In this document: positions 8,459 to 17,373 of the stretch, in pieces
Position numbering within the stretch: position 1 is the first letter of the stretch
Layout of the letters: each line of letters opens with the position of its first letter
Assembly: GCA_944383325.1 (NCBI GenBank)
Contig: CALWPC010000041.1
Location: 1 to 57,413, forward strand
Direction: 5' to 3'
DNA length: 57,413 nucleotides
Source of the DNA: an uncultured Lachnospiraceae bacterium
GTDB lineage: Bacteria > Bacillota > Clostridia > Lachnospirales > Lachnospiraceae
Notes under the pieces: model-generated
What the model saw: the letters and a program-made list of their open reading frames with translations, nothing else
Database searches by the model: none
Told to the model about the DNA's origin: nothing
Made by a program: the position numbers and the translations under genes

Positions 8459-10636
8459 TTACTTTTTTAATTCCGAATTTGGCAGCATCGACAACTGAAT
8501 TCGCCCCCGCTGCACATCGACGTCAAGCACCGTCACCTCCACCACGTCGCCCACCTGAACGACCTCCAGAGGATGTTTTACAAAACGCTCATTCGTCAGC
8601 TTTGAAATATGAACCAGGCCGTCCTGATGAACGCCAATATCGACAAAAACGCCAAAATCAATTACATTTCGCACCGTTCCCCGAAGCACCATTCCCGCAT
8701 GCAAATCTTTTATATCAAGCACATCCGTTCTGAGCACGGGCTTTGGCATTTCAGCCCGGGGATCTCGCCCGGGTTTTTCCAGTTCCTTTAAAATATCTGA
8801 CAGTGTCATTTCCCCGATTCCAATGTCCTTCGCTGTGACCGCCTTGTCTCTGACCGCCCTGGCGATCCCTGCGAAACCTCCGGTCTTTAAATGTTCTTCT
8901 GAATAATGCAGCCGCTGCAGCAACGCCTTGACGCAATGATACGACTCCGGGTGCACTGCAGTGGCGTCTAACGGCTCGCTACCGCCTGTGATCCGAAGAA
9001 ATCCTGCGCACTGTTCAAACGCTTTCGGTCCCAACTTCGGCACCTTCAACAGCTGCCGGCGATTGTTAAAATGTCCGATTTGTTCCCGGTAACTGACAAT
9101 GTTCTTCGCAACCGTGCCGGTAATCCCGGCCACATAGGAAAGAAGGGACGGCGACGCCGTATTTAAATCCACGCCCACCCGGTTAACACACGTCTCGACA
9201 ACGCCTTTAAGCGCCTCCTCCAGACGTTTTTGGTTCATATCGTGCTGATATTGTCCCACGCCAATCGCCTTCGGATCAATTTTCACGAGCTCGGCCAACG
9301 GATCCTGCAAACGGCGCGCGATTGACGCCGCGCTCCGAAGTCCGACATCAAGCCGCGGAAACTCCTCGGAAGCGAGCTTGCTCGCCGAGTAGACCGATGC
9401 GCCGGCCTCGCTGACAATCACATAGGACACCGGTTCTGTAATCTCCCGCAGCAGCTGCGCGATAATTTCTTCCGACTCGCGGGACGCTGTGCCATTGCCA
9501 ACAGAAATCAGCGTAATCCCATATTTTTTAATCAGCTTTTTTAAACAGTCTTTCGCTTCCTCCACCTTACCCTGCGGCTTCGTAGGATAAATGACGGCGG
9601 TGTCAAGCACTTTTCCCGTCGGATCAACGACTGCAAGCTTACACCCTGTTCGGAACGCCGGATCCCACCCAAGCACGGTCTGTCCGCTGATCGGCGGCTG
9701 CATCAGAAGCTGTTCCAGATTTTTTCCAAACACTTGAATTGCGCTCTCCTGCGCCCGTTCCGTCATCTGGCTCCTAAGCTCTCGTTCGACAGCCGGGGCA
9801 AGCAGCCTTGCATAACTGTCCGCCACCGCTTCTCTAAGTACCGCCGTCACACTCTCTTCACGACCCGTGATCACCTGCTTCTCCAAATACCTGATCAGTT
9901 CTTTGTCGGGCGCTCCGATCGAAACTTTCAATATATTTTCCGCTTCTCCCCGGTTGATTGCCAACACCCGATACCCCAACAGACGCATAAGCGGTTCCTC
10001 GAAGTCATAATACATCTCATAAACCGACCTCTCGTCTAATGCCCGCGCCTCCTCCGATTTCAGCTGAGAAACAATGTTCCCCTTATTGAGCGTCTGTTCT
10101 CTCAATACCCGGCGGTAGTCCGGTTCATCGGCAATCATTTCCGCCAGTATATCCCTCGCTCCCGCAATCGCATCGTCCGCCGTCGGCACCCCTTTGTCCT
10201 CATCTACAAAATTGGCGGCCAGCTCCGCCGCAGACAGACCGCTCCTCTGTTCCATCAGGGCATCCGCCAGGGGGCCAAGCCCTTTCTCCCGGGCCACCGT
10301 CGCCCGTGTCCGCCGTTTTGGACGGTACGGACGATATAAATCGTCGACAACAACCTGGGTTTCCGCCGAGACAATGGCCTGGCGCAGCTCGTCCGTCAGC
10401 ATGCCCAGTCCCTCGATCCTCTCCAGAATCTGCGCCTTTTTTTCTTCCAGATTGCGCAGATAGGTCAGCCGTTCTCCGAGTTTTCGGAGCTGTTCGTCAT
10501 CCAGCGCGCCCGTTGCCTCTTTGCGATAGCGCGCCACAAACGGAATCGTATTTCCCTCGTCGAGCAGCTGCACCGCCGCCCTGACCTGCCACACTTTCAC
10601 GTTCAGCTCCCGCGCAATCATACTGACAATATCCAT
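8459..10636 (-). CDS. tex: Tex-family RNA-binding transcription accessory protein
   Basis: Tex is a conserved multidomain nucleic-acid-binding protein. At 725 aa it is of normal length. The N-terminal helical region begins MDIVSMIARELNV. It is followed by a YqgF/RuvC-like domain (ILGWDP-type motif seen as VLGWDPAFRTGCKLAVVD), helix-hairpin-helix repeats around 490-560, and an S1 RNA-binding domain at about 645-720 (GMVLRGTVRNVIDFGVFVDI). GAGGTGA precedes the ATG. The gene follows lysC after a 101-bp gap that contains a hairpin but no clear terminator. Confidence 0.95.
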   Translation of the reverse strand: MDIVSMIARELNVKVWQVRAAVQLLDEGNTIPFVARYRKEATGALDDEQLRKLGERLTYLRNLEEKKAQILERIEGLGMLTDELRQAIVSAETQVVVDDLYRPYRPKRRTRATVAREKGLGPLADALMEQRSGLSAAELAANFVDEDKGVPTADDAIAGARDILAEMIADEPDYRRVLREQTLNKGNIVSQLKSEEARALDERSVYEMYYDFEEPLMRLLGYRVLAINRGEAENILKVSIGAPDKELIRYLEKQVITGREESVTAVLREAVADSYARLLAPAVERELRSQMTERAQESAIQVFGKNLEQLLMQPPISGQTVLGWDPAFRTGCKLAVVDPTGKVLDTAVIYPTKPQGKVEEAKDCLKKLIKKYGITLISVGNGTASRESEEIIAQLLREITEPVSYVIVSEAGASVYSASKLASEEFPRLDVGLRSAASIARRLQDPLAELVKIDPKAIGVGQYQHDMNQKRLEEALKGVVETCVNRVGVDLNTASPSLLSYVAGITGTVAKNIVSYREQIGHFNNRRQLLKVPKLGPKAFEQCAGFLRITGGSEPLDATAVHPESYHCVKALLQRLHYSEEHLKTGGFAGIARAVRDKAVTAKDIGIGEMTLSDILKELEKPGRDPRAEMPKPVLRTDVLDIKDLHAGMVLRGTVRNVIDFGVFVDIGVHQDGLVHISKLTNERFVKHPLEVVQVGDVVEVTVLDVDVQRGRIQLSMLPNSELKK

Positions 10637-10665
10637 TTGACCGTCACCTCTTTCTTTACAGACGA

Positions 10666-10708
10666 CAGTCCGCCCGGAGGCGAAGAACTCGCACTTCCCG
10701 GCGGACTG
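10666..10708. other. Intergenic hairpin between lysC and tex
   Basis: CAGTCCGCC and GGCGGACTG form a perfect 9-bp stem around a 25-nt spacer that can also fold. No U-run follows on either strand, so it is not a standard intrinsic terminator. It may be an RNA-processing or stability element, or a remnant repeat. Confidence 0.5.
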
Positions 10709-10737
10709 CCAAAAACTATTATTGAACTTCCCGCATC

Positions 10738-11952
10738 TTACTTTGTCGTTCCCAGTCCAAATGCATCATGGATTGCCTGCATCGCAAGATCCACGTCCTT
10801 TTCATTTATCAATACGGTAACGCGGATTTCAGAAGTAGAAATCATTTTAATATTGACGCCGCAATTATAGAGCGCTTCAAACATCTTTGCAGCCACGCCG
10901 GGATTCGTCGCCATGCCGGCTCCGACGATAGATACTTTTGCGACATTTTCCTTGCAGCTGATCTCATTAAATTTCAGCATCGACTGCTGATTTTTCAAAG
11001 CGTCCATCGCCTCTTTTGCCATATTGCTCTCAACAGTAAACGTAATATCCTTCGTTCCGTCGCGGCCGATCGACTGCAAAATCAAATCCACGTTGATATG
11101 ATGCTTAGCCAATAAATTAAACACTTTGAACGCTACGCCCGGCTCATCCTTCAGTCCGATTAATGATATACGGGTTGCATTTTTATCGGCTGCCACGCCG
11201 CTGATTAACATTTTCTCCACAGTCGTATCCTCCTTAACGATCGTTCCCTCTTCTTTATTTAAACTTGAACGCACCACTAACTGTACGCCATATTTTTTGG
11301 CCAACTCCACCGAACGGTTATGCAGCACCTTTGCTCCGAGCGTCGCGAGCTCCAACATTTCATCATACGTAATCTCTGAAAGCTTTTTCGCATCTTTCAC
11401 GACGCGCGGATCAGCCGTGTAGACCCCGTCCACATCCGTGTATATCTCACAGGCGTCCGCCTGCAGCGCCGCTGCGAGCGCAACAGCCGTAGTGTCCGAA
11501 CCTCCGCGTCCAAGCGTCGTATAATCGTCAAATTTGTTAATTCCCTGAAAACCGGTGATAATGACAATCTTTCTGCTCTCCAGTTCATTTTGAATCCGCT
11601 CCGTATCAATGCGTTTCAGCCGGGCATTGGAATATGTGGACGTTGTGTGCATCGCAACCTGAAACGCATTCAGCGAAATGGCAGGAACGCCAAGTGCGTC
11701 AAGCGCCATTGCCATTAATGATACAGACACCTGCTCGCCCGTAGTCAGCAGCATGTCCATTTCCCTCTTTGGCGCGTCGGGATTGACAGACTGTGCCAGT
11801 TCTAGCAAATGGTCTGTGGAATCGCCCATTGCTGAGAGTACAACAACAACGTCATTGCCCCTCCGGTACTCTTCCACACACCGATTTGCCACATTGAAAA
11901 TGCGATCTTTATCGGCGACGGAACTGCCGCCGAACTTCTTTACTATTAACAT
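10738..11952 (-). CDS. lysC: Aspartate kinase
   Basis: Aspartokinase phosphorylates L-aspartate, the first step toward lysine, threonine and methionine. The KKFGGSS motif is at residues 5-11, GRGGSDTTAVALA near 150, and two ACT-type regulatory domains fill the C-terminal third (GLKDEPGVAFKVF and VSIVGAGMATNPGVA). The start at 11952 follows GGAGGAG closely and gives 404 aa. It is the last gene of a run with hom and the putative homoserine kinase, 27 bp after the latter, so the run forms a threonine pathway operon. Confidence 0.96.
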   Translation of the reverse strand: MLIVKKFGGSSVADKDRIFNVANRCVEEYRRGNDVVVVLSAMGDSTDHLLELAQSVNPDAPKREMDMLLTTGEQVSVSLMAMALDALGVPAISLNAFQVAMHTTSTYSNARLKRIDTERIQNELESRKIVIITGFQGINKFDDYTTLGRGGSDTTAVALAAALQADACEIYTDVDGVYTADPRVVKDAKKLSEITYDEMLELATLGAKVLHNRSVELAKKYGVQLVVRSSLNKEEGTIVKEDTTVEKMLISGVAADKNATRISLIGLKDEPGVAFKVFNLLAKHHINVDLILQSIGRDGTKDITFTVESNMAKEAMDALKNQQSMLKFNEISCKENVAKVSIVGAGMATNPGVAAKMFEALYNCGVNIKMISTSEIRVTVLINEKDVDLAMQAIHDAFGLGTTK

Positions 11953-11979
11953 AGTCTCCTCCATCTTATATTGTGTAAT

Positions 11980-13185
11980 TTATTGATTCTGCAATAAAAT
12001 ATCCAAAAGCTCATAGCCGTCGGGAACGTAAATTCCGCTTGCTTCCGCCTCCCGCTCATTATAGCTCCACGTATGCGACTGCGGCTTTGTGCTGTCAAAA
12101 AGCAGATACGGAACCGGATCCGACGTATGCGTGCGCACGCAAATCGGCGTGGGATGATCCGGCATGACAAGCATGCGGTACTCCAGATCCGCGTCATCTA
12201 GCGCTTTTTTTACCGGACCGATCACACGCTGATCCAGATACTCAATCGCCTTTACCTTGCGCTCATAACTTCCCTGATGCCCCATCTCGTCGGGCGCCTC
12301 CACATGCACATAAACAAAGTCAAAGCCGTCGCTGACAAGCGCCTGCACAGCCGCTTTGGCCTTGCCCTCATAATTGGTCTCCAGAGTGCCGTCAGCACCG
12401 TCCACCTCAATATTGGTCATACCGGCTCCGACTGCAATTCCCTTTAATAAATCCACCGCGGAAATCATCGCGCCTTTCTTTCCGGTCTTATCCTGAAAAC
12501 CGGAGAGCATCGGCTTTGTACCGGCTCCCCAGAACCACAGGGAATTCGCCTTATTGAGCCCAAGCTCTGCCCGACGCAAATTGACCGGATGATTATTTAA
12601 AATCTCAAAACTGCGCCGCATCATTTCACGCAATTTCTCCTGGCCCGGCAAATATGCGCCGATCTTCTGTCCAAGCACATCATGGGGAGGGGTCAGCTCC
12701 ACCACGCTGCCCTGCTTCCAGATCAGCAGATGACGGTAACTTGTGCCGACAAAATAGGAGAACTCATCATTTTCAAACACTTCTCTGACCGCCCCGATCA
12801 GCTCGGCGGCCTCCTGAGTGCTAATCTCGCCCGCGCTGTGGTCGACAATCGTTCGCTCCTCATATGCACAGTTTTCCTCGGAAAGCGTCACAATATTACA
12901 GCGGATTGCTATATCGGTATCCGACATGGGAACGCCGATCGAAAGCGCTTCAAGCGGCGAACGTCCCGTATAATATGTTTTTGGATTGTATCCCAGTACC
13001 GCCAGATTCGCGGTGTCGCTTCCCGGATTCATTCCTTCCGGAATCGTCTGTACCATTCCAATTTCAGCCTTTTTGGAAATGGCATCCAGAGCCGGCGTCC
13101 GCGCGTATTCAAGCGGTGTTTTTCCGCCTAATTCGGCAATTGGCTGATCCGCCATACCATCGCCGAGTATAATCATATATTTCAT
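11980..13185 (-). CDS. Phosphoglycerate-mutase-like protein, probable homoserine kinase
   Basis: The 401-residue product belongs to the cofactor-independent phosphoglycerate mutase (ApgM-like) branch of the alkaline phosphatase superfamily. MIILGDGMADQP near the N-terminus and NPGSDTANLAVLGY (Ser at about 56) carry metal- and phosphoryl-binding residues. C-terminal VMPDHPTPICVRTHTSDPVP holds further metal ligands. A subfamily of these proteins has been proposed as homoserine kinases where ThrB is missing. Its position between homoserine dehydrogenase and aspartokinase fits that role, but a mutase activity cannot be excluded from sequence alone. Confidence 0.85.
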   Translation of the reverse strand: MKYMIILGDGMADQPIAELGGKTPLEYARTPALDAISKKAEIGMVQTIPEGMNPGSDTANLAVLGYNPKTYYTGRSPLEALSIGVPMSDTDIAIRCNIVTLSEENCAYEERTIVDHSAGEISTQEAAELIGAVREVFENDEFSYFVGTSYRHLLIWKQGSVVELTPPHDVLGQKIGAYLPGQEKLREMMRRSFEILNNHPVNLRRAELGLNKANSLWFWGAGTKPMLSGFQDKTGKKGAMISAVDLLKGIAVGAGMTNIEVDGADGTLETNYEGKAKAAVQALVSDGFDFVYVHVEAPDEMGHQGSYERKVKAIEYLDQRVIGPVKKALDDADLEYRMLVMPDHPTPICVRTHTSDPVPYLLFDSTKPQSHTWSYNEREAEASGIYVPDGYELLDILLQNQ

Positions 13186-13214
13186 GACCAGTACCTCTCC
13201 TTGATCTGTATTTA

Positions 13215-14414
13215 CTAATCAATGCGAATTCTTGATAACAGCGAAACAGACTCTGCCAGATGCGCAAATTGTTCCTCCGTCATCGCCCGTGTAATCAGGC
13301 CCACCTCACCGGCAATGCCCGCATCAACGATCTTCTCGCTGCCAAACAAAGCGCATGCCGCCTCTTGATCCTCTTCCTTGACACGCACAAAAAAACGGCT
13401 CACATAGTCTGCAATTTTCCCAAGCGGCATCTTCTCCTGCGACCATTTCACTTCCACATGATCGTGCAGATGTCTTGCAGCCTCAACCACGTCCGAAACA
13501 ACCGCACTCGCTGTCGGCAGCTTCCCTGCGCCGCTTCCAAAAAACATTGTATCTCCAAGCATATTGCCGTGAACATACACGGCGTTCAGCACACCGTTGA
13601 CGCTGTAAAGAGGGTGCTTCGGCCCAATGAGAAACGGCGCTACCATGACATACGTCTGTCCGTCTTTGCGCCGGCTGCGGGCCAGAAGTTTAATAATACA
13701 ATTTAATTTCTTTGCATATTTCATATCGGCGGATGAAATCTTTGTAATGCCCTCCGTATAGACATCTTCAAAATCCACCTGTCTGCCCGACACAAGCGAT
13801 GTCAAAATGGCAATTTTGCGGCCGGCGTCAAATCCTTCCACATCTGCCTGCGGGTTTCTCTCCGCATAGCCAAGCTCCTGCGCTTCCCGCAAAACCTCTT
13901 CAAAATCTGACCCCTGGAACGTCATTTCGCTGAGCACATAGTTCGTCGTCCCGTTTAAAATACCGGAAATTTCATCAATCTCATCCGCTGTCAGACAGCA
14001 CTGTAAGGGCCGGATAATCGGAATGCCTCCGCCGACACTGGCCTCAAAGAAAAAGTTGATCTGTTGCTGTTTTGCGATCGAAATCAGTTCCGCGCCGTGC
14101 TTTGCCACCAGTTCCTTATTGGAAGTTGCAACGCTTTTTCCGGAAAGCAGCGCCTGCTTTACAAAGGAATATGCCGGATTTACCCCGCCCATTACCTCAA
14201 CTACGATTTGAATCTCGGGGTCGTTCAAAATCACGCTGTAATCGTGTACAATCTTTTCCTGAATCGGATCATCCGGAAAATCTCTCAGATCCAACACATG
14301 CTTCACTTCGATCTCATCGCCCGCATTTGCACTAATCAGTTTTTGGTTCGTCTTTAGTACCTCGACCACTCCTGAGCCAACCGTGCCATATCCCAAAACC
14401 GCTATTTTGACCAT
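13215..14414 (-). CDS. hom: Homoserine dehydrogenase
   Basis: This enzyme reduces aspartate semialdehyde to homoserine using NAD(P)H. The N-terminal Rossmann motif GYGTVGSG is at residues 8-15. The family signature GGGIPIIRPLQ and the substrate region GILNGTTNYVL follow. At 399 aa it is shorter than versions with a full C-terminal ACT domain, though the last 80 residues may hold a reduced one. It lies between the ACT-domain gene (33 bp) and the putative homoserine kinase gene (29 bp). Confidence 0.95.
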   Translation of the reverse strand: MVKIAVLGYGTVGSGVVEVLKTNQKLISANAGDEIEVKHVLDLRDFPDDPIQEKIVHDYSVILNDPEIQIVVEVMGGVNPAYSFVKQALLSGKSVATSNKELVAKHGAELISIAKQQQINFFFEASVGGGIPIIRPLQCCLTADEIDEISGILNGTTNYVLSEMTFQGSDFEEVLREAQELGYAERNPQADVEGFDAGRKIAILTSLVSGRQVDFEDVYTEGITKISSADMKYAKKLNCIIKLLARSRRKDGQTYVMVAPFLIGPKHPLYSVNGVLNAVYVHGNMLGDTMFFGSGAGKLPTASAVVSDVVEAARHLHDHVEVKWSQEKMPLGKIADYVSRFFVRVKEEDQEAACALFGSEKIVDAGIAGEVGLITRAMTEEQFAHLAESVSLLSRIRID

Positions 14415-14447
14415 CTGTATCCTCCTTACACGCCTATCGGCCGCTGT

Positions 14448-14891
14448 TTATTCCCTTGACAAAATCTTTACATGGTAGATTCCGTCCAAATTTTCCGTCC
14501 GTTCCGTCATCGCCGAGAGATCTCCCGTTGTGGGCAGCACGTCAATACTGAGAGTGAGCGTCGCCACCCCATTAATCGGAATACTCTGGTGAATCGTCAG
14601 AATGTTCGCATCATACTCTGCAACAAGCTGCAAAACCTCCGCCAGAAGGCCCGGTTTATCCTCCAGTTGAATACTGAAAGTAATCGTCCTGCCTTTCGCG
14701 TTATCCCGAAACGGAAAAATATCATCCTGATATTTATAAAACGAACTGCGGCTGATCCCTACCTGCTCCGTGGCCTGCGCAACGGTCTCTGCTTTGCCCG
14801 ACTCGAGCAGGCGCTTTGCCTTTACAACCTTCAGCAGCACCTCCGGAACCGCTTTTTGCTTGACTACAAAATATTTACTGCTCTCTGACAT
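14448..14891 (-). CDS. ACT domain-containing protein (UPF0735 / PheB-like)
   Basis: The 147-residue product has an N-terminal helix-turn-helix-like region (KAETVAQATEQVGISRSSFYKYQ) and a C-terminal ACT domain (FSIQLEDKPGLLAEVLQLV). ACT domains commonly bind amino acids. This family often sits directly upstream of homoserine dehydrogenase, as here, and may sense or regulate the pathway. The start at 14891 follows GGGGGAG; a frame extended upstream lacks a site. It is the first gene after the leader and promoter at 15024-15052. Confidence 0.9.
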   Translation of the reverse strand: MSESSKYFVVKQKAVPEVLLKVVKAKRLLESGKAETVAQATEQVGISRSSFYKYQDDIFPFRDNAKGRTITFSIQLEDKPGLLAEVLQLVAEYDANILTIHQSIPINGVATLTLSIDVLPTTGDLSAMTERTENLDGIYHVKILSRE

Positions 14892-14963
14892 ACATCTCCC
14901 CCATTTGACCGGTATGTATCCAAGGAACGCTCTGTCTGGCGCATCACACGCCAAACACGATAA

Positions 14964-15008
14964 AAATGTTCTTCCTGCGCGCCTATTGTTTGCATGGGAA
15001 GAACATTT
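14964..15008 (-). terminator. Possible attenuator hairpin in leader of threonine operon
   Basis: On the minus strand a perfect 12-bp stem, AAATGTTCTTCC with GGAAGAACATTT, encloses a 21-nt loop and runs into TTTTT. It lies after the promoter at 15024-15052 and before the ACT-domain gene. Intrinsic terminator shape inside a leader suggests attenuation, but I see no T-box and no clear leader peptide. Confidence 0.5.
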
Positions 15009-15023
15009 GTCTTTCCTTCACAG

Positions 15024-15052
15024 ATATTATCACACTGTCTCTCTTTCTGCAA
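15024..15052 (-). promoter_or_regulatory. Promoter of ACT-hom-kinase-lysC operon
   Basis: Minus-strand -35 TTGCAG at 15047-15052, a 17-bp spacer and -10 TAATAT at 15024-15029. The leader to the ACT gene is about 125 nt and holds the hairpin at 14964-15008. Confidence 0.5.
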
Positions 15053-15076
15053 GTGCTTTTTTGCATTTTGACCCAA

Positions 15077-15120
15077 AAACAAAAAGAAAGTGTTCCCCTC
15101 GTAAAAGAAAGGAACACTTT
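15077..15120 (-). terminator. Rho-independent terminator after PdaA-like deacetylase
   Basis: A 10-bp perfect stem AAAGTGTTCC/GGAACACTTT (15111-15120 with 15087-15096) is followed on the minus strand by CTTTTTGTTT. It ends transcription from the deacetylase gene before the threonine operon promoter. Confidence 0.8.
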
Positions 15121-15170
15121 ATAAAATGCTTTCATGTTCATCTGATACCGGTCGGAGGCTGTTCTTTCAC

Positions 15171-16334
15171 TTACTCCGCCGCATCCGCCTCGCCGGTGCC
15201 GCCCGCCGCCCCGTCAGACGACTGTACTGATCCGGCCAGACTGCTCGTAATGTTAAGCGACGGATCTCCGGTAAACAATTTAAACGTGTATCCGCGATCT
15301 CTTGCACCCTGAATAAAATCACGCAGCATCGTTGTATTTGTCTCAGACACCGCATGCAGCAGATAAATTGCTCCCGGATGCAGCGCATCAAGCGCCTTCT
15401 CCAACGACGCTCCCACATCCGGCTGATTGTTGACATCATAATCGGCATGGGCAAAGCTCCAGAATACGCTCTGGTAATTCAAATTGCTCACCCTTGCGAG
15501 CGACTGCTCGCTGAAGGCTCCCGTCGGATAACGGAACAGCCACATTTTATAATTAAAATGTTCAAGTACATAATTATGAACGCCCAGAATCTCCTCATCC
15601 TGATCCTCAACTGCCAGAGAGGCAATACCGTCCGACGGATGGGACACGCTGTGATTGCCGACAATATGCCCTTCGTCAATCATACGCTGTACCAAGTCGG
15701 GATTCGATTCCGCAAACGGCAAGGTGATAAAAAAGGTAACCGGACAGTCCATTTCCTTCAGAACGTCCAAAATCGTCGGCGTATAACCGTACTCATACCC
15801 CTCGTCCATCGTAAGGTAAATGACTTTTTCATCCGTCATCTCAACAAAATGCGCATTATACTGACCATACTTTTCCTGGTTCTGCACCGCGTCAACCGGA
15901 CGGTTGCTTTCATCACGGCTCGGGCCGTAACCCCACCCGGTATTTTCTGTGGAAAGCGAATCCAGATTTTCAATCGGTGTATTTTGCAGATCAACCTGCA
16001 GCGGCAGTTCCGGCGCAGGAGTTGCCTCGGGCGTCGGCTGCGCAGTCATCTCGACAGCCGAATCTGTTGGATTCCCTGACGCCTTTCCGTTATCACTGTG
16101 GTCAGAAAACAGCGCGCGCAGTCCCGCCACAATCAGCACGACAACCAAAATACAAATTACGGCCATGCTTCCAAGTACAATCATGCGCATTCTTCTCTGC
16201 TTTTTGCGCCGCTGCTGAAGCACTCTGCGGCGGCGGGCCACTGCTTCCGGACTCATATCTCTTTTCGGTCTCGTCTGCCGGTTTTCCGCATCCGGCGTTC
16301 CCAATGGATCATTTATCTTTTTCTCATCGCTCAT
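15171..16334 (-). CDS. Membrane-anchored polysaccharide deacetylase (PdaA-like)
   Basis: A NodB-fold deacetylase acting outside the membrane, probably on peptidoglycan muramic or glucosamine residues. The 387-residue product starts with a basic cytoplasmic tail, has one membrane segment at 51-73, a low-complexity linker rich in Pro/Thr/Ala, and the catalytic domain from about 130. Motif 1 reads YLTMDEGYE, with Asp177 as the expected base and Glu178 where most CE4 enzymes have Asp. Motif 2 is HSVSH (His228, His232). The GYTPTILDVL segment resembles PdaA delta-lactam enzymes. GGAGGGA precedes the ATG. Confidence 0.88.
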   Translation of the reverse strand: MSDEKKINDPLGTPDAENRQTRPKRDMSPEAVARRRRVLQQRRKKQRRMRMIVLGSMAVICILVVVLIVAGLRALFSDHSDNGKASGNPTDSAVEMTAQPTPEATPAPELPLQVDLQNTPIENLDSLSTENTGWGYGPSRDESNRPVDAVQNQEKYGQYNAHFVEMTDEKVIYLTMDEGYEYGYTPTILDVLKEMDCPVTFFITLPFAESNPDLVQRMIDEGHIVGNHSVSHPSDGIASLAVEDQDEEILGVHNYVLEHFNYKMWLFRYPTGAFSEQSLARVSNLNYQSVFWSFAHADYDVNNQPDVGASLEKALDALHPGAIYLLHAVSETNTTMLRDFIQGARDRGYTFKLFTGDPSLNITSSLAGSVQSSDGAAGGTGEADAAE

Positions 16335-16354
16335 TTGCGGTCCCTCCGTATCTT

Positions 16355-17188
16355 TTATCGTTCGTTTGTTTTTTCCCCGTCATGTCTGTATGACTCTCTG
16401 TAATAATCAGAAAACAGTTTATACGCCAACAGACAGGCAATGACTGTGACAATCGCCCCCGTCACCTCAACGAGCGCCGCATTGCCCCAAAACCATACAT
16501 TTTCCGCACACAAAAGCGGCGGAATATCTAGCATACTGTGAAGTATCAGTACCGTAATCACTGGCCAAATCAGTTTCTGCTTTGCAGCCACAAAAATCTG
16601 CACAGACGCCGCTATAAAAAAGATCAGTTCCAGAGCATTTTCAATTCCGTAAACTAGAAATCCGATACTCTCAGCCCCTGACACCTGATCGGTTGTCACA
16701 AAAAGCTTGGCGAACGGAAACTGGAACGAAAACGAAGTGCCCGCCGCGTTCAGCACGATCGTCACGCATGTCAGTGTGAGCAAAAGCAGCATAACTGCAA
16801 TCGAGCAGAAACCATACCCGGCTCCAAAAATCCAGGCGTTTCCAAACGTCAGCTGTTTTCTGGAAATCCACTTAAAATAGACGAACATTGCCGCCGTTTC
16901 CACCAACACCATAAATACAGCGCGAATATTGATCAGAATAATATCAAAGGTGCGGTCGTCCGACCCCGCTGACAAAAGCTTGTCCAGTACGTTTGACAAA
17001 TCAGCGACATTCCAGATCACAACAATCAAAATAAACGCTGCCAAATATGTAAAAATTGCGCCAAAGAAACTTCGAATTGCTCCCCGATACTTCTTTTTGC
17101 CGATCAGGACAAATAAAATAAGAAGCGCTAGCAAGACAAGCGTACTGGAAAAAGCAAATACCGAAGTCAGTATTGAAATCTCTTTCAT
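16355..17188 (-). CDS. Multi-pass membrane protein, YhfC-like
   Basis: The 277-residue product has about seven or eight hydrophobic segments and resembles the YhfC family of predicted intramembrane glutamic proteases. A conserved-looking C-terminal His lies in ILHSMLDIPP. The segment GAGYGFCSIA corresponds to where family members usually have Gly-Phe-Gly followed by Glu-Ala, and the Glu appears to be missing; NALELIF retains another Glu. Protease activity is therefore doubtful. The start at 17188 follows a TGAGG site. Its promoter is at 17258-17286, and the deacetylase follows after 20 bp. Confidence 0.65.
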   Translation of the reverse strand: MKEISILTSVFAFSSTLVLLALLILFVLIGKKKYRGAIRSFFGAIFTYLAAFILIVVIWNVADLSNVLDKLLSAGSDDRTFDIILINIRAVFMVLVETAAMFVYFKWISRKQLTFGNAWIFGAGYGFCSIAVMLLLLTLTCVTIVLNAAGTSFSFQFPFAKLFVTTDQVSGAESIGFLVYGIENALELIFFIAASVQIFVAAKQKLIWPVITVLILHSMLDIPPLLCAENVWFWGNAALVEVTGAIVTVIACLLAYKLFSDYYRESYRHDGEKTNER

Positions 17189-17257
17189 AAACAGCCTCAT
17201 TTCCGTATGAATTTTATACACATAAGATCTTTATATGCAAATCCAAAATACGGCTTT

Positions 17258-17286
17258 ATTATAACACTCTTTTATAAATTTGTCTT
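17258..17286 (-). promoter_or_regulatory. Promoter of the YhfC-like and deacetylase genes
   Basis: Minus-strand -35 AAGACA at 17281-17286, a 17-bp spacer and a perfect -10 TATAAT at 17258-17263. It faces away from the cold shock gene, whose own promoter must overlap or adjoin this one. Confidence 0.7.
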
Positions 17287-17373
17287 TACTTTTTTTATTT
17301 TTTGTGATACTCTTTATTCGTGCCGCATTTCGGAGCGGCAATATATTATTTTTTTATATTTGGAGGTATCACA

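Noticed and set aside
14864..15082. Leader peptide gene for the threonine operon
   Set aside because: A minus-strand frame crosses the leader, but it has no run of Thr, Ile or Met codons and no placed ribosome site, and it overlaps the ACT-domain start.
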